A stretch of 64,000 nt of DNA from Flectobacillus longus (GCF_030056705.1 NZ_JASHIC010000002.1:124001-188000), one strand, 5' to 3'; shown: positions 9,484 to 19,414, counted from the stretch's first letter. Notes: generated from the letters alone by a model not told the origin. Made by a program: numbers and translations.

Positions 9484-10554
9484 ATGACATCAAACTTCAT
9501 TGACTACGTAAAAATCAACGTTCGTTCTGGACATGGTGGTGCAGGTTCAACTCACTTTCGTCGTGAAAAGCACGTTCCCAAAGGTGGACCAGACGGTGGC
9601 GATGGTGGTCGTGGAGGACATATTATCCTCAAAGGAAATGCCCAACATTGGACACTTCTCCACTTAAAATATCAAAAACATATTTTTGCTAAAGATGGAA
9701 ACGGAGGCGAAGGTGGCCGTCGTACTGGCGCACAAGGTCAAGATATGTATATCGAAGTTCCGCTAGGAACGATTGCAAAAGACCCAGAGACAGGAGAAGT
9801 TTTGGCAGAAGTTACCAAAGATGGACAAGAAGTAATCTTGTTGAACGGCGGTAGAGGAGGCTTGGGTAATGTGCACTTCAAAAGCTCAACTAATCAAGCA
9901 CCACACCATTCTCAGCCTGGCGAAGATGGCGAAGATATGTGGGTGATTCTTGAACTAAAAGTATTGGCCGATGTGGGTCTTGTTGGTTTCCCAAATGCAG
10001 GAAAATCAACTTTATTGTCAGTGCTTTCAGCTGCAAAACCAGAAATCGCTGATTATCCATTTACTACTTTGGTTCCAAACCTTGGTGTAGTTTCTTATCG
10101 TGATTTCAAATCATTTGTCATGGCAGATATTCCTGGTATTATCGAGGGTGCAGCCGAAGGTAAAGGATTAGGAACACGCTTTTTGCGCCATATCGAGCGT
10201 AACTCTATCTTATTGTTTTTGATTCCAGCTACGGCCGAAGACATTACAGAAGAATATAGAATTTTGCTGAATGAGCTAAAAGAATACAATCCAGCTTTGT
10301 TGGACAAAGAACGTATGATTGCCATTTCGAAGATGGACTTAGTTACAGAAGACGAAGATTTAGCAAGAATCAAAACGCAGATTCCAGAAAATCTTCCTTA
10401 CGTAATGATTTCATCAGTGATGCAACAAGGACTTATGGAATTAAAAGATATGATTTGGGGCTCATTACAAAAAGCTCAAGAATCTTTTGTACAGCCAGAA
10501 GAGAAAAATGAGGAAGAAGTCCAAGAGGATAACAACCAAGATTTAGCAGAGTAA
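9484..10554 (+). CDS. obg: Obg family GTPase (ribosome-associated)
   Basis: 356 residues. An essential GTPase in 50S subunit maturation and stress control. The N-terminal glycine-rich Obg fold shows [13 protein letters not shown] and [10 protein letters not shown]. The G domain shows G1 GFPNAGKST (about residue 166), G3 DIPGIIEGA, and SKMD in the NKxD position. The C-terminal tail is short and acidic ([15 protein letters not shown]) rather than a full OCT domain, common in Bacteroidota. The long upstream spacer may carry a leader; downstream is an inverted-repeat terminator. Confidence 0.96.
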   Translation: MTSNFIDYVKINVRSGHGGAGSTHFRREKHVPKGGPDGGDGGRGGHIILKGNAQHWTLLHLKYQKHIFAKDGNGGEGGRRTGAQGQDMYIEVPLGTIAKDPETGEVLAEVTKDGQEVILLNGGRGGLGNVHFKSSTNQAPHHSQPGEDGEDMWVILELKVLADVGLVGFPNAGKSTLLSVLSAAKPEIADYPFTTLVPNLGVVSYRDFKSFVMADIPGIIEGAAEGKGLGTRFLRHIERNSILLFLIPATAEDITEEYRILLNELKEYNPALLDKERMIAISKMDLVTEDEDLARIKTQIPENLPYVMISSVMQQGLMELKDMIWGSLQKAQESFVQPEEKNEEEVQEDNNQDLAE

Positions 10555-10579
10555 ACAAGAATACTAATAGTTCGCCTAA

Positions 10580-10618
10580 AAAGATGTACTTATTTTGCAA
10601 GAAGATAAGTACATCTTT
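10580..10618 (+). terminator. Inverted repeat after obg
   Basis: AAAGATGTACTTAT and ATAAGTACATCTTT form a perfect 14-bp stem with an 11-base loop. No long T-run follows, so termination efficiency is uncertain. Confidence 0.6.
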
Positions 10619-10733
10619 GATTCCCATCTAATTGCTTTTTAAAGAAGAATCATAATAAAGTACTTTGACCCATATAGTTAACAATGCACGTCTTATTTAG
10701 AAAGCATCCCAAAAGAGTAAAATATTAGCAATT

Positions 10734-13700
10734 ATGAAACAAATTTTCAAACTCTTCTTTTTTGTATTGTTGAATTGTTTGACGGTACTGTACGGAATTT
10801 CGCAAGTTACCATCACACCTGTATCAGGAACCTACACATGCTCTGGCAATGGAACGGTAAAGCTTAGATTGCCTAAAAGTAAAGCCGCGTATGAATGGAC
10901 TAATACGCAAACATCGACTATTATCGGTTCTGATAGTACCATAACTGTTAGTCCGGGTACTTATTCGGCAAGGTATAAAGAAACCATTGGAGGAGCATGG
11001 CTATCGGTGAGTGCTTACACTGTTGCGCAAATAGTTCCTACAACTCCTGTAATTTCTGCAAATGGTTCTACTTCGGGTGTTTTTTGTGGAACGAGTAGTA
11101 TCATACTTTCATCAACAACAGCTACTAATTATTCATGGAGTAGAGGAGCTACATCTGTTGGGTCGTCTCAAACGCTAACTGTATCTGGTAATTCCATTGT
11201 TACAGGAGGTAATTATTCTTTTTCAGTTTCGACAACTGATGCAATATCAAGCTGTTCAGCTACTTCTAATACGATTACATTAACACTATATCCTTCCGCA
11301 CCTTCTAAACCAACCATAACTCCCGATGGAAGTTTGTCTTTGTGTACTGGCGGTTCGGTAGGACTTAGTTCGTCTTATTCGGCTGGAAGTAATATTTGGA
11401 CAAAAACAGTAGGTGTCTCTGTTACTACTACAGGTACCACAAAACTTACTGTGAGCGATGCCAACACTGTATATGTTGTAGCAAAAGACAATAATGGGTG
11501 TTTGTCTCCAGCATCAGATGCTGTAACAACTACTATGAATACTTACCCGTCTGCTCCGGTAGTAACCCCAAGCGGAACAGTAAGTATTTGTGCTGGAGAT
11601 AGTATCTTACTTAGTTCAGATAACAAGGGGTCGGGTACTTATACTTGGAGTAATGCTGCAACAGGACAGACGATTTATGCAAAAACAGCAGGTACATATT
11701 CTGTCAAATTTAAGAATACAGCAGGATGTGAGTCTAGCTCATCAAATATAGTAACCGTTGTAGTAAATGCCTTACCTGCTACGCCTACAATATCCGCAGG
11801 CGGAATTACTACTTTTTGTAATGGAGGTTCGGTGACTTTATCTTCATCTTATACCGCAGGTAATAATTTATGGAGCCGTTCAGTCGGAGGAGATACGACA
11901 ACTACAGCGGCAAATACCATTAGAGTAAGAGTTTCTAATACAATTACAGTGCGCGCTGTCAACGTCAATGGTTGTAAATCTTCGGCATCCAGTCCAATTA
12001 CAATTACTGTGAATCCAGTTCCTACTGCTCCAATTATTACGCCTAGCGGAACTGTTAAAATATGTGCTGGAGATAGTATTTTGTTGAGTTCTGACAATAA
12101 AGGTACTGGTACTTACTTATGGAGTAATGCTAAAACAACTCAGACAATCTACGTTAAAACAGCAGGAACCTATAATTTGACTTTTACAAATAATTTTGGC
12201 TGCCAATCACCAGTATCAAACTCGGTTGCAGTAGTAGTAAATACATTGCCTACAAAGCCAACAATTACTGCCGATAGTCCGATTATTTTTTGTGAAGGAT
12301 TTACTGTAGGATTATCTTCGTCATATACTGCTTATAAAAACGTTTGGTATCGAAATACAGATGCTGATACTACTACCAGTACAACTACAAAGTTGATTAT
12401 TAGAAAATCTTCTATTATTACTGTACGAGCTTTAGATGCGAATGGATGCTATTCGGTAGCATCTGATCCTATTACTACTAAAATGAATGCCCGTCCTGCG
12501 ACACCAATATTGAGTGTAGTAACTTATACAAATAATCCTATACTTCAGAATGGAGTGAACTTGGGTGTTTGTACGGGTGATAGTGTTCAGCTTGGCGTTG
12601 TTAATAGTTATACCAAAGGCACGTTTTTGTGGACAGATACCCGCACTACCAAAAATATAGTTATCAAAACCGCTGGTAACTACTCGGTCATATATACTGA
12701 TACCTTGGGGTGTAAATCTGTAGTTTCACCAGTTTATACTGTCACAATCAATGGAAGACCTGCACAGCCAGTAATTGGATACTCCTCAGCTTTGGAGTTT
12801 TGTGCTGGTGGACAAGTAGTGCTTACTTCGTCTCAATCTGATAGATATTTATGGAATACAGGAGAAACAACTCCTTTTATTACGGTTCGAATTACAGGTA
12901 ATTATAATGTAATTGCCATTAATGATAAAGGTTGTCGCTCTGTTTTGGCATCAGCCAACGTACCTGTAACAGTAAATCCATTGCCTGCAAAACCAATTGT
13001 TACAGCCAATGGTCCGCTAACATTTTGTCCCGATAAAAATGTAACGCTAACATCTACTGTATCCGAAACACAATATATCTGGACAGACTCGACGAGCGCT
13101 ACCCAAAGTACTAGTTTTGACAGATCCATAACTATAAATAAATCAGGTGTTTATAGTGTTCAAACAAGATCTGCAAAAGGTTGTGTTTCACCAAGTTCTG
13201 AAAAATCGAGAATTGTGGTATTGGTAGCTCCACTTGCTCCAACCATTTATGCTTTGACGCCAACTAGTGTTTGCGAAGGTAATACCGTTAGCTTAGTAGC
13301 TTTGTATGCCAATGGGAATGTGGAAAAGTTTAGCTGGCGAAATGAAGATACACAAGAAGAAATAGCAACGACAGCTACAGTGATTTTAAAAACCTCTGGT
13401 CAATATAGTGTAAAAGTACAAGATTCTCAGACTTGTAATTCGGCTTATTCTTCGATACAAATTGTGAAAATCAATGCTTTACCAGCCAAACCTGTTATTC
13501 AAGCTGTGAATGGTAAAATTATCTGTGATGGTGATAGTGCGTTGTTGCGTTCTAGCCTACCAAATACTTTACCAAATGGCACTGCATCTTACAAATGGAC
13601 CTTTAATGGAACATTATTGACTGTTATTACGCGAGATTTATACGTAAAAGGTGCAGGAGGATATGCGGTACAAGTAACCGATGCGAATGGTTGTCAATCT

Positions 13701-14705
13701 GTTGCATATTCTGATACAGCCAAAATTACAGTAAACCCATTGCCAACTGTACCTATTATCACGGCTGTAGGACAAAATCCTTTCTGTGCTGATAGAAGTC
13801 TGATATTGAATTCTTCTGCTGATGTTGGTTACAAGTGGAGCAACGGTGCAAGTACTAGAAGTATCACTATCAATCAAGCAGGTTTATATACCGTACAAAC
13901 GATCAATGGGTACAAATGTTTGTCAAAACCATCTAACCCGATTGAAGCAAAAGTAAATGCACTTCCTGCGTCAACTAATATTTTTGCAGGAGGTAATACT
14001 ATATTCTGCTCTGGTGATAGTGTCCAAATTAATACCATAAGTAATTTTAAGGCGTATTGGTGGGTAGACACAGACTCATTAGGATATGGAGCTAATAATG
14101 TCTGGTATGCCAAACGTGGAGGCAATTATACGGTACGTGTTCAGGACTTTAATGGTTGTTTTTCTCCTGCTTCAACACAGCGTTTTGTCGATGTTAGAAA
14201 TACTCCTATCACCCCTGTTGTTACACAAATAGGTTCTTATACAATTGAATCAGCAGGCGATGGTGATGCTAACGGATACGAATGGCTACTGAATGGGAAG
14301 GTAGTTACTGGTAATGCTAAAGATCTTAAAGTAAGAATAGATGGCAACTATCAAGTGCGCTCTAGTTTTACCTATACTCCAATCGCATTACCTGATAACA
14401 GGTTGGTTTGCTACTCGAAAATTTCTTTAGCTAAAGCTTTCAAAGCAGATCCAAATCTCGATGGATTGAGTATTTATCCAAATCCATCAAACACAGGTAT
14501 CTTTACGGTCGAAGTGGCTGAGGATTTAGTTGGAGCACAAGTTTCGGTATATGATTTAGCTGGTCGTTCGATATTGAATTATGTAGTCGATAAGTTTGAC
14601 TCACGCAAACAAGTTGATTTAAGTAATCAACCTTTCAATTCATTTATATTGAGAGTAAAATTAGATGGTTACGAAAAAACAAAACATATATCAGTAATTA
14701 GATAG
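10734..14705 (+). CDS. Very large secreted Ig-like repeat protein with type A T9SS sorting domain
   Basis: 1323 residues. A signal peptide (to about residue 24, ...LYGISQ) is followed by about 13-14 Ig-like repeats of roughly 80 residues with the pattern P..P.I...G...FC.G..V.L.SS...W..G......I.V...G.Y.V...N..GC.S..S, ending in V.VNPLP linkers. Each repeat keeps two Cys that may form a disulphide. The last 78 residues start LSIYPNPSN, the type A T9SS sorting domain. Within residues about 180-590 the repeats alternate between two subtypes with a 158-residue period. Probably an extracellular adhesin or matrix protein; no catalytic domain is seen. The two large proteins at 35-41 kb share these repeats. 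It ends close to a long palindromic terminator. Confidence 0.88.
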   Translation: MKQIFKLFFFVLLNCLTVLYGISQVTITPVSGTYTCSGNGTVKLRLPKSKAAYEWTNTQTSTIIGSDSTITVSPGTYSARYKETIGGAWLSVSAYTVAQIVPTTPVISANGSTSGVFCGTSSIILSSTTATNYSWSRGATSVGSSQTLTVSGNSIVTGGNYSFSVSTTDAISSCSATSNTITLTLYPSAPSKPTITPDGSLSLCTGGSVGLSSSYSAGSNIWTKTVGVSVTTTGTTKLTVSDANTVYVVAKDNNGCLSPASDAVTTTMNTYPSAPVVTPSGTVSICAGDSILLSSDNKGSGTYTWSNAATGQTIYAKTAGTYSVKFKNTAGCESSSSNIVTVVVNALPATPTISAGGITTFCNGGSVTLSSSYTAGNNLWSRSVGGDTTTTAANTIRVRVSNTITVRAVNVNGCKSSASSPITITVNPVPTAPIITPSGTVKICAGDSILLSSDNKGTGTYLWSNAKTTQTIYVKTAGTYNLTFTNNFGCQSPVSNSVAVVVNTLPTKPTITADSPIIFCEGFTVGLSSSYTAYKNVWYRNTDADTTTSTTTKLIIRKSSIITVRALDANGCYSVASDPITTKMNARPATPILSVVTYTNNPILQNGVNLGVCTGDSVQLGVVNSYTKGTFLWTDTRTTKNIVIKTAGNYSVIYTDTLGCKSVVSPVYTVTINGRPAQPVIGYSSALEFCAGGQVVLTSSQSDRYLWNTGETTPFITVRITGNYNVIAINDKGCRSVLASANVPVTVNPLPAKPIVTANGPLTFCPDKNVTLTSTVSETQYIWTDSTSATQSTSFDRSITINKSGVYSVQTRSAKGCVSPSSEKSRIVVLVAPLAPTIYALTPTSVCEGNTVSLVALYANGNVEKFSWRNEDTQEEIATTATVILKTSGQYSVKVQDSQTCNSAYSSIQIVKINALPAKPVIQAVNGKIICDGDSALLRSSLPNTLPNGTASYKWTFNGTLLTVITRDLYVKGAGGYAVQVTDANGCQSVAYSDTAKITVNPLPTVPIITAVGQNPFCADRSLILNSSADVGYKWSNGASTRSITINQAGLYTVQTINGYKCLSKPSNPIEAKVNALPASTNIFAGGNTIFCSGDSVQINTISNFKAYWWVDTDSLGYGANNVWYAKRGGNYTVRVQDFNGCFSPASTQRFVDVRNTPITPVVTQIGSYTIESAGDGDANGYEWLLNGKVVTGNAKDLKVRIDGNYQVRSSFTYTPIALPDNRLVCYSKISLAKAFKADPNLDGLSIYPNPSNTGIFTVEVAEDLVGAQVSVYDLAGRSILNYVVDKFDSRKQVDLSNQPFNSFILRVKLDGYEKTKHISVIR

Positions 14706-14714
14706 GTTTTCAGA

Positions 14715-14772
14715 TACATGATTAATAGAAAAAGGCTGACATATATGTCAGCCTTTTTCTATTAATCATGTA
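14715..14772. terminator. Perfect 58-base palindrome, bidirectional terminator
   Basis: Bases 14715-14743 are the exact reverse complement of 14744-14772 (29 bp, no mismatch). The core AAAAAGGCTGACAT/ATGTCAGCCTTTTT is a standard terminator usable in both directions for the two convergent genes. The outer arms extend into the last codons (His-Asp-stop) of the minus-strand reductase. Confidence 0.85.
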
Positions 14773-15673
14773 TAGCATTGAGTTGTTTTACCATTACCGA
14801 AATACCTTCTTCAAAGCTAACAGGATGATAACCTAGTTCATTGATAGCTTTATTCAATATAAAACCTGTTCGAGGAGGTCGTTTGGCTTCTTGCGTAAAG
14901 GTATCTGCTGTAACTTCAGTGATAAGTGTTTTATCCAAAGCAAAATAATTAGCAGTTGCTATTGCCATATCGTAAGGACTCATAAAATCTTTTCCTGAAA
15001 TATGATAAATACCTTGTGCGTGCTTTTGTGTAGCAAGCCAACAGCCTAAGGCTAAGTCTTCTGCCAACGTAGGTGTCCGAAGCTGATCGCTAACTACCTT
15101 TATTGCCTGACCTCTTTCTAACGAATTTTTTACCCAAAGAATAATATTGCTTCTACTCATATCAGGTACAATTCCATAAACCAAAACAGTTCGAATAATA
15201 CTCCAACGTAAGCCTGATGCTTTTACTCGTAACTCTGCTTCGTATTTACTTTTACCATAAACTGAGATAGGAGCAGGCTGGTCTTCTTCGTGATATGGAC
15301 CATTTTCTCCATCAAAAACAAAATCGGTAGACACGTGACATAAATAAATATTGTGACGCTGGCATTGCTCAATCAAATATTCAATGGCCGTTACATTGGC
15401 CTCCCAACAACCTTCTGGATTTTGGTGGCATATATCCACATTAGTCATAGCTGCTGTATGGATAATGCTATCAGGGCGCACTTTATCGATTACCTCCTGT
15501 ATCTGGACTGGGTCACTCAAGTCCATCTCTTGATAGCTGAACCCCTCCGAAATACTAAGTCTACTTTTTCCTCGCGCTGTCGCAATTAGTTCTATCGTTG
15601 GATTGTTGACCAATAAATGAACTATTTTTTGCCCTAGTAGTCCATTAGCTCCTGTAATTAAAATTTTTTGCAT
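14762..15673 (-). CDS. NAD(P)-dependent sugar-nucleotide reductase, RfbD/dTDP-4-dehydrorhamnose reductase-like
   Basis: 303 residues, an extended short-chain dehydrogenase. The N-terminal ITGANGLLGQ is the NAD(P)-binding glycine motif (GxxGxxG). The catalytic Tyr-Lys appears as YGKSKYEAE (YxxxK) with the upstream Ser in CHVSTDFVFDG. This layout is typical of dTDP-4-dehydrorhamnose reductase (RfbD, RmlD_sub_bind family). No other rhamnose pathway genes are nearby, so the true substrate is open: it could serve cell-surface sugar synthesis or another NDP-sugar. It is convergent with the Ig-repeat gene and its stop lies inside the shared palindrome. Confidence 0.8.
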   Translation of the reverse strand: MQKILITGANGLLGQKIVHLLVNNPTIELIATARGKSRLSISEGFSYQEMDLSDPVQIQEVIDKVRPDSIIHTAAMTNVDICHQNPEGCWEANVTAIEYLIEQCQRHNIYLCHVSTDFVFDGENGPYHEEDQPAPISVYGKSKYEAELRVKASGLRWSIIRTVLVYGIVPDMSRSNIILWVKNSLERGQAIKVVSDQLRTPTLAEDLALGCWLATQKHAQGIYHISGKDFMSPYDMAIATANYFALDKTLITEVTADTFTQEAKRPPRTGFILNKAINELGYHPVSFEEGISVMVKQLNAIHD

Positions 15674-16062
15674 CTTACCTAATATGATATAGTTAAAATC
15701 AACGTACTCTTCTTATTGCTTACCGTGTTATTTCACAATGATAGAGCATAACCTTTTACTAACAAATCAAAAAAATAGAAAAAAATAAAATTATGTAAAT
15801 CCGAACCTTCGTATAAGTCGTAGATATGTTTGTAAGTCGAAAATAGCTATCGGTTTACCTGCCGATGGTTGTTTGGGCCTTTACGCAATCAGCCAAGTAG
15901 TTATAAATTATCTTTAAATCATTTTTAATCCCTATTTTTCTTTTAAAACTTTCATTAAAAATTAAGGAAAAATAGTAACTGACTATCCTTGACAAGAAGT
16001 ACCATTTACCTTGAAAATATATACGGATAATCCTTACAATTGACTTAAATCCTGAAATGTAT
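15674..16062. other. Divergent intergenic region
   Basis: Spacer between the reductase (leftward) and the HMA-like gene (rightward). A TTGAC...TACCTTGA arrangement at about 15989-16014 resembles, but does not match, the Bacteroidota promoter and could serve the rightward gene. Nothing else is recognisable. Confidence 0.3.
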
Positions 16063-16488
16063 ATGAAAACTTTATTGAAAATTGTTAAGGCAGTTTCACT
16101 GACTGTGGGTGCTCTCTTTTTGGCCTTTGTAGTGTATGCAAACTGGGAAGAACCATCGTTAGCGGACAAGCTAAATTTGAAACCCATCCAATTGGTGGTA
16201 TTCAATCTCTCAAAGCCACTTTCTACGACCGATAGCACATCGCTGGCTTCTTCGTTAGAAAGTACTGTAGGAGTAACAGCCTCAACTGTAAATCCTAAAA
16301 ATCAGACCGTTAGTGTGACTTATCATGCTGATGAAGTAAATGAGGAAACACTCAAAGAAAAAGTAGAGACGTTTCCTGTAATGGCAACAAAGCTTGAGTT
16401 TAGTCAAATGGAAGGACCCAAATGTCCGATTCCTATGGGCTACATTGACTTTGTATTAGATGCCAAAAAAGCTCTATGTTTTAGGTAA
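16063..16488 (+). CDS. Membrane-anchored small protein with heavy-metal-associated-like domain
   Basis: About 141 residues (an ATG two codons earlier at 16057 is also possible). Seen: one N-terminal membrane segment (IVKAVSLTVGALFLAFVVYA), then a region with HMA-like beta-alpha-beta character, VVFNLSKPLSTTDSTSLASS...VTASTVNPKNQTVSVTYH, followed by a C-terminal GPKCPIPMGYIDFVLDAKKALCF with two Cys. The usual CxxC metal site of HMA domains is absent from the first part, so metal binding is not supported by the classic motif. The domain is probably periplasmic or extracytoplasmic. It lies upstream of the globin lipoprotein but with a strong inverted repeat between, so they are probably separate transcripts. 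I do not recognise a named family. Confidence 0.65.
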   Translation: MKTLLKIVKAVSLTVGALFLAFVVYANWEEPSLADKLNLKPIQLVVFNLSKPLSTTDSTSLASSLESTVGVTASTVNPKNQTVSVTYHADEVNEETLKEKVETFPVMATKLEFSQMEGPKCPIPMGYIDFVLDAKKALCFR

Positions 16489-16591
16489 CTCTTAGCGACA
16501 AGATCTGTTCTCTGTTTGTCGTAAAAGATTACGTATAGTCATTAAATTTCTGTTTGTCAAAACGAAATTTGGCTTCTTGCTATTATGATTA

Positions 16592-16649
16592 AATTAGAAG
16601 AAAGCACATAAAATACATTTTAGAGACCATTTTGTGCTTTCTTCTAATT
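16592..16649 (+). terminator. 17-bp perfect inverted repeat
   Basis: AATTAGAAGAAAGCACA and TGTGCTTTCTTCTAATT are exact reverse complements separated by 24 bases. It lies after the HMA-like gene and probably ends its transcript. The remaining 16650-16837 shows no clear promoter. Confidence 0.6.
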
Positions 16650-16837
16650 CTTTACTCTATATCGAATAACACTATTTTAATAAATAAATTCTGCTTTGTT
16701 TTAAGTGTTGAGCATATCAACACACTAAATTCTTATTGATTAAAATCTACCCGTTTTCTCTCTATTTTAATTCGCAAAAGTTGACCATTGCGGGTATGGA
16801 TAGCTTTTGTAATCACCAATCAAATTTCAAAAAAAAT

Positions 16838-17668
16838 ATGAAAAAATCTGCGCAATTATGGGGAACTATCCTCATGTCTGGTATGCTCATGCTTACATCT
16901 TGCAAGAAGGACGATGACATGCAGCCTACGCAGTCGTTGTATCTGCGTCTTGGAGGTAATACAGCGATTTCGGCTGTTATAGACCAGTTTATTGCCAATG
17001 TGGCTAGTGATACTCGAATCAATGCCTTTTTTGCAGATGCTGCCGCCGACCCTACTCGTTTGACCAAGCTACGCAACAACCTTATCAATCAGGTAGGAAT
17101 GGCAACTGGTGGTTCGGAAAAATATACAGGATTAGACATGAAAACAGCCCATAAAGGTATGGGTATTACCGATGGCGATTTTGGTGCTTTGGTAGAAGAT
17201 TTAACTTCGGCTTTGGATAAATTCAAAGTAGGTACAACCGAAAAAACAGAATTATTGACAGCGTTAGCTGGTATGAAGGGCGATATTGTTGAAGGACAAG
17301 TAGCATTGTACAACCGACTAGGAGCCAATGCAGGTATTTCGGCTGTGATTGATGATTTTATTGGTAAAGTAGCTGCTGATACTCGAATCAATGCCTTTTT
17401 TGCTGCTGCTGCCGCAGATCAAGCTCGTTTGATGAAGTTACGTAACAATCTTATTAACCAAGTAGGACAGGCGTCGGGTGGACCTGAAAAGTACACAGGT
17501 TTGGATATGAAAACTGCTCATAAAGGTATGAAAATCACTGATGCACATTTCAATGCTTTGGTAGAAGATTTAACAGCCTCTTTGGTAAAATACAATGTCC
17601 AATCTAAAGCTAAAATCGAATTATTGACTGCCTTAGGTGGTATGCGTGCCGATATTGTAGGTCAATAA
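16838..17668 (+). CDS. Lipoprotein with two tandem group 1 truncated hemoglobin domains
   Basis: 276 residues from the ATG at 16838, chosen because it gives a lipoprotein signal (MKKSAQLWGTILMSGMLMLT, then SC at 21-22). CKKDDD after the lipid Cys resembles the Bacteroidota surface-export signal (basic residue then acidic). Two copies of a truncated globin follow (about 34-152 and 157-275), 123 residues apart. Both keep the proximal heme His in YTGLDMKTAHKGM (His105, His228) and the CD1 Phe (NAFF). The usual B10 Tyr is Ile in both (Ile52, Ile175), so ligand chemistry should differ from trHbN. The copies share exact 26-base stretches (17009, 17378), which points to recent duplication. The heme role is inferred from the family; O2/NO function is unknown. 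Confidence 0.85.
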   Translation: MKKSAQLWGTILMSGMLMLTSCKKDDDMQPTQSLYLRLGGNTAISAVIDQFIANVASDTRINAFFADAAADPTRLTKLRNNLINQVGMATGGSEKYTGLDMKTAHKGMGITDGDFGALVEDLTSALDKFKVGTTEKTELLTALAGMKGDIVEGQVALYNRLGANAGISAVIDDFIGKVAADTRINAFFAAAAADQARLMKLRNNLINQVGQASGGPEKYTGLDMKTAHKGMKITDAHFNALVEDLTASLVKYNVQSKAKIELLTALGGMRADIVGQ

Positions 17669-17698
17669 TTAACTAAAATCATTGATGTCTTTTTATGA

Positions 17699-17757
17699 TT
17701 TTGAGGGTGAGTAATTGATGAAAGTTCAGATATTTTGTTAATAACTCACCCTCAAAA
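17699..17757 (+). terminator. Terminator after the globin lipoprotein gene
   Basis: TTTTGAGGGTGAGT and ACTCACCCTCAAAA form a perfect 14-bp stem with a long loop. Confidence 0.7.
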
Positions 17758-18091
17758 ACTAATAACTACGTTTAAACTTCTTCCTTTTTTTCTATCAAAA
17801 TATAATAGCTGTCTTTATTACCATCAACCTAATTTTGGAGCACTAGCAAAAATTGTCATGTCATAATGTGATAAAAGTCATATTCGTGAGCGATAAATTT
17901 TACTAACTCGCAGTATGAAATTTAACGAAAGATTAAGCCTAAAAATAGTACATTTCCAAGTTTTAATCTTTCAAAATATCGTAATTATTTATACTCATTC
18001 TAAATTATGTTTAAGTATAAATAATTAGCGAAAAATGGAGTTATTAATGTCTATTCATGTTGTAATTTTGTGCTTGGAATAGTTAAGAGTT
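17758..18091 (+). promoter_or_regulatory. hemA upstream region with TAATTTTG -7 box
   Basis: The spacer is AT-rich. TAATTTTG at 18063-18070 matches the TAnnTTTG -7 consensus and lies 21 bases before the hemA ATG. A -33 TTTG at the usual distance is not seen, so the promoter call is tentative. Nothing else is recognised. Confidence 0.4.
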
Positions 18092-19369
18092 ATGCAAAAT
18101 CAATTCAAATCAATCAGTTTATCATATAAGTCGGCTCCCTTAGCGGTACGTGAGCAAGTAGCTTTGAATGAGGATGAAATCAAAAATTTCTCTCTCAGAA
18201 TAAGAGATATGTTCGATATCCAAGAAGTCATTTTGGTATCGACTTGCAACCGTACGGAAGTTTACTATGTGTCAGAGGAAAACCGCAATACTGATATTAT
18301 TAAGCTTTTGTTGCTTGACAAAGGCATAGCTACGACTGACGAATATTTTGCATATTTCCAACAATACAACGCTCAGGCTGATGCAGTACAGCATTTGTTT
18401 GAAGTTGCTACTGGTCTACATTCACAAGTAGTAGGCGACCTGCAAATTCCGAATCAAGTAAAGCAATCGTATCAAATTGCGGCTGACCTAAATATGGCTG
18501 GGCCATTTTTGCACCGTTTGATGCACACGATTTTCTTTGCTAACAAGCGTGTTGCGCAAGAGACCGCCTTTCGTGATGGTGCAGCTTCTACTTCATACGC
18601 AGCCGTAGCATTGACTGAGGAGGTAACTCAAAATATCGTTTTACCTAAAGTGTTGATTTTAGGTCTTGGCGAAATCGGTATCGATGTTTGTAAAAATATG
18701 GCAGACAAAGAGTTTGCTGAAATTACGGTTATGAACCGTACTCGCTCAAAAGCCGAAGCCATCGCCGAAGGACATAATTTCCGTATTGCCGATTTTGTAG
18801 ATATGGAAGAAGAAATCAAACGTGCTGATGTGATTATCTCATCTGTAATGATTGACAAGCCATTGATTACCAAAGAAATGATTCAATCAATGGAGATTCT
18901 TACTTTCAAATATTTTATCGATTTGTCTGTACCTCGTAGCGTAGAAGAAAACCTAGAGGAAGTACCAGGAGTGTTGGTGTATAACATAGATACGTTGCGC
19001 CAAAGAGCAGATGAGGCTTTACAAACGCGTTTGGCATCTATTCCTCACGTGCAGCAAATTATATCAGAAGTTACTGTTAGCTTTGAGGATTGGTCAAAAG
19101 AAATGGTTGTTTCGCCAACTATTAATAAATTAAAAAATGCCTTGGAGCAAATCCGTAAAGAAGAGCTTGCACGCCATTTGAAAAATCTTTCTCCTGAAGA
19201 GTCAGAGAAACTTGATAAAATCACGATGGGTATCGTTCAAAAAATTATCAAGATGCCAGTTTTACAGCTCAAAGCAGCTTGTAAACGTGGTGAAGCTGAC
19301 CAATTGGTAGACGTTATCAACGAGATTTTTGATTTAGAAAAACAAAACGAATCATCTTATTCTCATTAA
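18092..19369 (+). CDS. hemA: Glutamyl-tRNA reductase
   Basis: 425 residues. Reduces glutamyl-tRNA(Glu) to glutamate-1-semialdehyde with NADPH, the first committed step of C5 heme synthesis. Seen: the catalytic Cys motif STCNRTEVYYV (about residue 50), the RDGAASTSYAAVAL helix, the NADPH-binding LILGLGEIGIDVCKN, and the C-terminal helical dimer domain. The C-terminus is free of extra domains. hemC lies 10 kb downstream in this window, so the heme genes are dispersed rather than in one operon. A strong terminator follows. Confidence 0.96.
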   Translation: MQNQFKSISLSYKSAPLAVREQVALNEDEIKNFSLRIRDMFDIQEVILVSTCNRTEVYYVSEENRNTDIIKLLLLDKGIATTDEYFAYFQQYNAQADAVQHLFEVATGLHSQVVGDLQIPNQVKQSYQIAADLNMAGPFLHRLMHTIFFANKRVAQETAFRDGAASTSYAAVALTEEVTQNIVLPKVLILGLGEIGIDVCKNMADKEFAEITVMNRTRSKAEAIAEGHNFRIADFVDMEEEIKRADVIISSVMIDKPLITKEMIQSMEILTFKYFIDLSVPRSVEENLEEVPGVLVYNIDTLRQRADEALQTRLASIPHVQQIISEVTVSFEDWSKEMVVSPTINKLKNALEQIRKEELARHLKNLSPEESEKLDKITMGIVQKIIKMPVLQLKAACKRGEADQLVDVINEIFDLEKQNESSYSH

Positions 19370-19414
19370 TTTGTTGCAACTAAGAGATACCGTTTATTAA
19401 AGATAATATTCCTC

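Noticed and set aside
14733-14754. Palindrome considered as a recombination or attachment site
   Set aside because: It lies between convergent genes, has T-runs on both sides and no integrase or phage gene nearby; a terminator is enough.
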